Shown here: positions 6,946-7,284 of the stretch, in pieces
Layout: each line of letters opens with the position of its first letter
Numbering within the stretch: the first letter of the stretch is position 1
Assembly (NCBI GenBank): GCA_026014905.1
Contig: JAOZHK010000033.1
Coordinates: forward strand, 1 to 7,284
Reading direction: 5' to 3'
Length of the DNA stretch: 7,284 bases
From: Candidatus Bathyarchaeota archaeon
Lineage (GTDB): Archaea; Thermoproteota; Bathyarchaeia; RBG-16-48-13; GCA-020355125
Translations under genes and position numbers: made by a program
Notes under the pieces: model-generated
What the model was told of the DNA's origin: nothing
Database searches by the model: none
Seen by the model: only the letters and a program-made list of their open reading frames with translations

Positions 6946-6966
6946 TTTTTATTTATTTTATTAAAG
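6946..6966 (-). promoter_or_regulatory. Weak TATA-like region for the methylthiotransferase
   Basis: The minus strand reads CTTTAATAAAATAAATAAAAA here, about 90 bases upstream of the TTG start, which would give a leader of about 65 bases. It is AT-rich and TATA-like but not a clear consensus match, and could be ordinary AT-rich spacer. Confidence 0.3.
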
Positions 6967-6985
6967 TAGTAAAGATTGAAAGCGG

Positions 6986-7001
6986 GCAATAAAAAAATTG
7001 C
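6986..7001. repeat. Small inverted repeat GCAAT-A6-ATTGC
   Basis: A perfect 5-base inverted repeat flanks a run of six A in the middle of the divergent intergenic region (6861-7159). It could be an operator half-site pair or a minor hairpin. It is short enough to be chance. Confidence 0.25.
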
Positions 7002-7071
7002 TTTGAAAGGTGTAATATTTTCACAGTACCAATAATAGTGATACCATAGACTTAAATATATAATACCAATC

Positions 7072-7104
7072 CGTATTTATTTCGTATTTATATATAAATA
7101 CGAA
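7072..7104 (+). promoter_or_regulatory. Palindromic operator overlapping the TATA box of the ribbon-helix-helix gene
   Basis: Positions 7081-7104 form a perfect 24-base palindrome with half TTCGTATTTATA. Its core TTTATATATAAA (7087-7098) is a good archaeal TATA box. The half-site CGTATTTAT occurs at 7072-7080 and 7083-7091 and, inverted, at 7094-7102, so the three copies start exactly 11 bases apart, one helical turn. Transcription would begin near 7118-7122, leaving a leader of about 40 bases with the ribosome binding site. Ribbon-helix-helix dimers commonly bind such phased or inverted sites, and sites over a TATA box would block TBP. Autorepression by the downstream gene is therefore the simplest reading, though not shown. 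A second AT-rich stretch, TTAAATATATAA, lies at 7052-7063. Confidence 0.7.
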
Positions 7105-7145
7105 TTACTATGTCTTTTTCTCGCTATTAGCATATACAAGCAATA

Positions 7146-7151
7146 GAGGTG
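7146..7151 (+). promoter_or_regulatory. Ribosome binding site of the ribbon-helix-helix gene
   Basis: GAGGTG, an exact core match to the archaeal Shine-Dalgarno sequence, lies eight bases before the ATG at 7160. It is the strongest ribosome binding site in the window. Confidence 0.8.
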
Positions 7152-7159
7152 GGGTTAAC

Positions 7160-7284
7160 ATGAGACTAATAACCATACATCTACCAGAAACATATATAAG
7201 CGATTTAGACGAGCTCGTGGACGATAATTTTTATCCTAATCGGGCAGAAGCCATTCGAGTAGCGGTCAGAGACATGTTGGTAGC
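7160..7284 (+). CDS. Ribbon-helix-helix (CopG/CdrS-like) DNA-binding regulator, 3' end outside window
   Basis: The 41 complete codons visible cover nearly all of a ribbon-helix-helix domain. MRLITIHLPE (1-10) forms the beta strand that enters the major groove. YISDLDELVDD is helix A, and NFYPNRAEAIRVAVRDMLV is the turn plus helix B, with the family's typical (F/Y)PNRAEAIR sequence. This resembles short archaeal regulators such as haloarchaeal CdrS, linked there to control of cell-division genes, and also the N-terminus of NikR-like proteins. Because the gene runs off the edge, a metal-binding or other C-terminal domain cannot be excluded. It starts at ATG, with GAGGTG eight bases upstream. 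The palindromic and phased repeats over its TATA box suggest it controls its own promoter. It is divergent from the methylthiotransferase gene, with 299 bases between the starts. Class assignment is firm; target genes are unknown. Confidence 0.87.
   Translation, partial: MRLITIHLPETYISDLDELVDDNFYPNRAEAIRVAVRDMLV

Noticed and set aside
5289..7284. CRISPR array or phage/insertion element
   Set aside because: No regularly spaced direct repeats with unique spacers, transposase or integrase are present; the repeated CGTATTTAT units are 11 bases apart and fit an operator.

Overview
The window looks like chromosome from an archaeon, most likely an Asgard lineage. A Thorarchaeota-like genome is my guess, not something the sequence proves. 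The case rests on four things: a full-length homolog of eukaryotic ribophorin I (an oligosaccharyltransferase subunit); an archaeal/eukaryotic-type MiaB-like tRNA methylthiotransferase; a short archaeal ribbon-helix-helix regulator; and expression signals of archaeal form (T-rich stretches after stop codons, TATA-like boxes, GAGGTG-like ribosome binding sites). I see no insertion sequence, CRISPR array, tRNA or rRNA.

Layout. Positions 2-391 (+) hold the C-terminal third of a CitE/HpcH-type CoA-ester lyase cut by the window edge. A T-rich terminator and a promoter region follow. Next come a complete thiamine-diphosphate enzyme of the acetolactate synthase superfamily (565-2229, +), another T-rich terminator, and a 12-helix MFS transporter (2355-3557, +). 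The transporter converges on a minus-strand ribophorin I homolog (3567-5288) with only 9 bases between the stop codons. After a 276-base spacer comes a minus-strand tRNA methylthiotransferase (5565-6860). A 299-base divergent intergenic region then leads to the start of a ribbon-helix-helix gene (7160 onward, +), cut by the right edge. Its promoter carries a 24-base perfect palindrome and three half-sites in 11-base phase.

How the genes may work together. The lyase and the thiamine-diphosphate enzyme both belong to families that make or break C-C bonds in 2-oxo acids and CoA esters, so they may share a carbon pathway, with the MFS protein possibly moving a related acid. That is inference from adjacency. 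The ribophorin homolog belongs to surface protein N-glycosylation and the methylthiotransferase to decoding by t6A37-containing tRNAs; no functional link between those two is evident.

Start codons are unusual: of five visible starts only one is ATG. The others are TTG, GTG, TTG and apparently CTG. The CTG start on the ribophorin gene restores a complete signal peptide and about 100 N-terminal residues that a standard ORF call (TTG at 4982) would drop.
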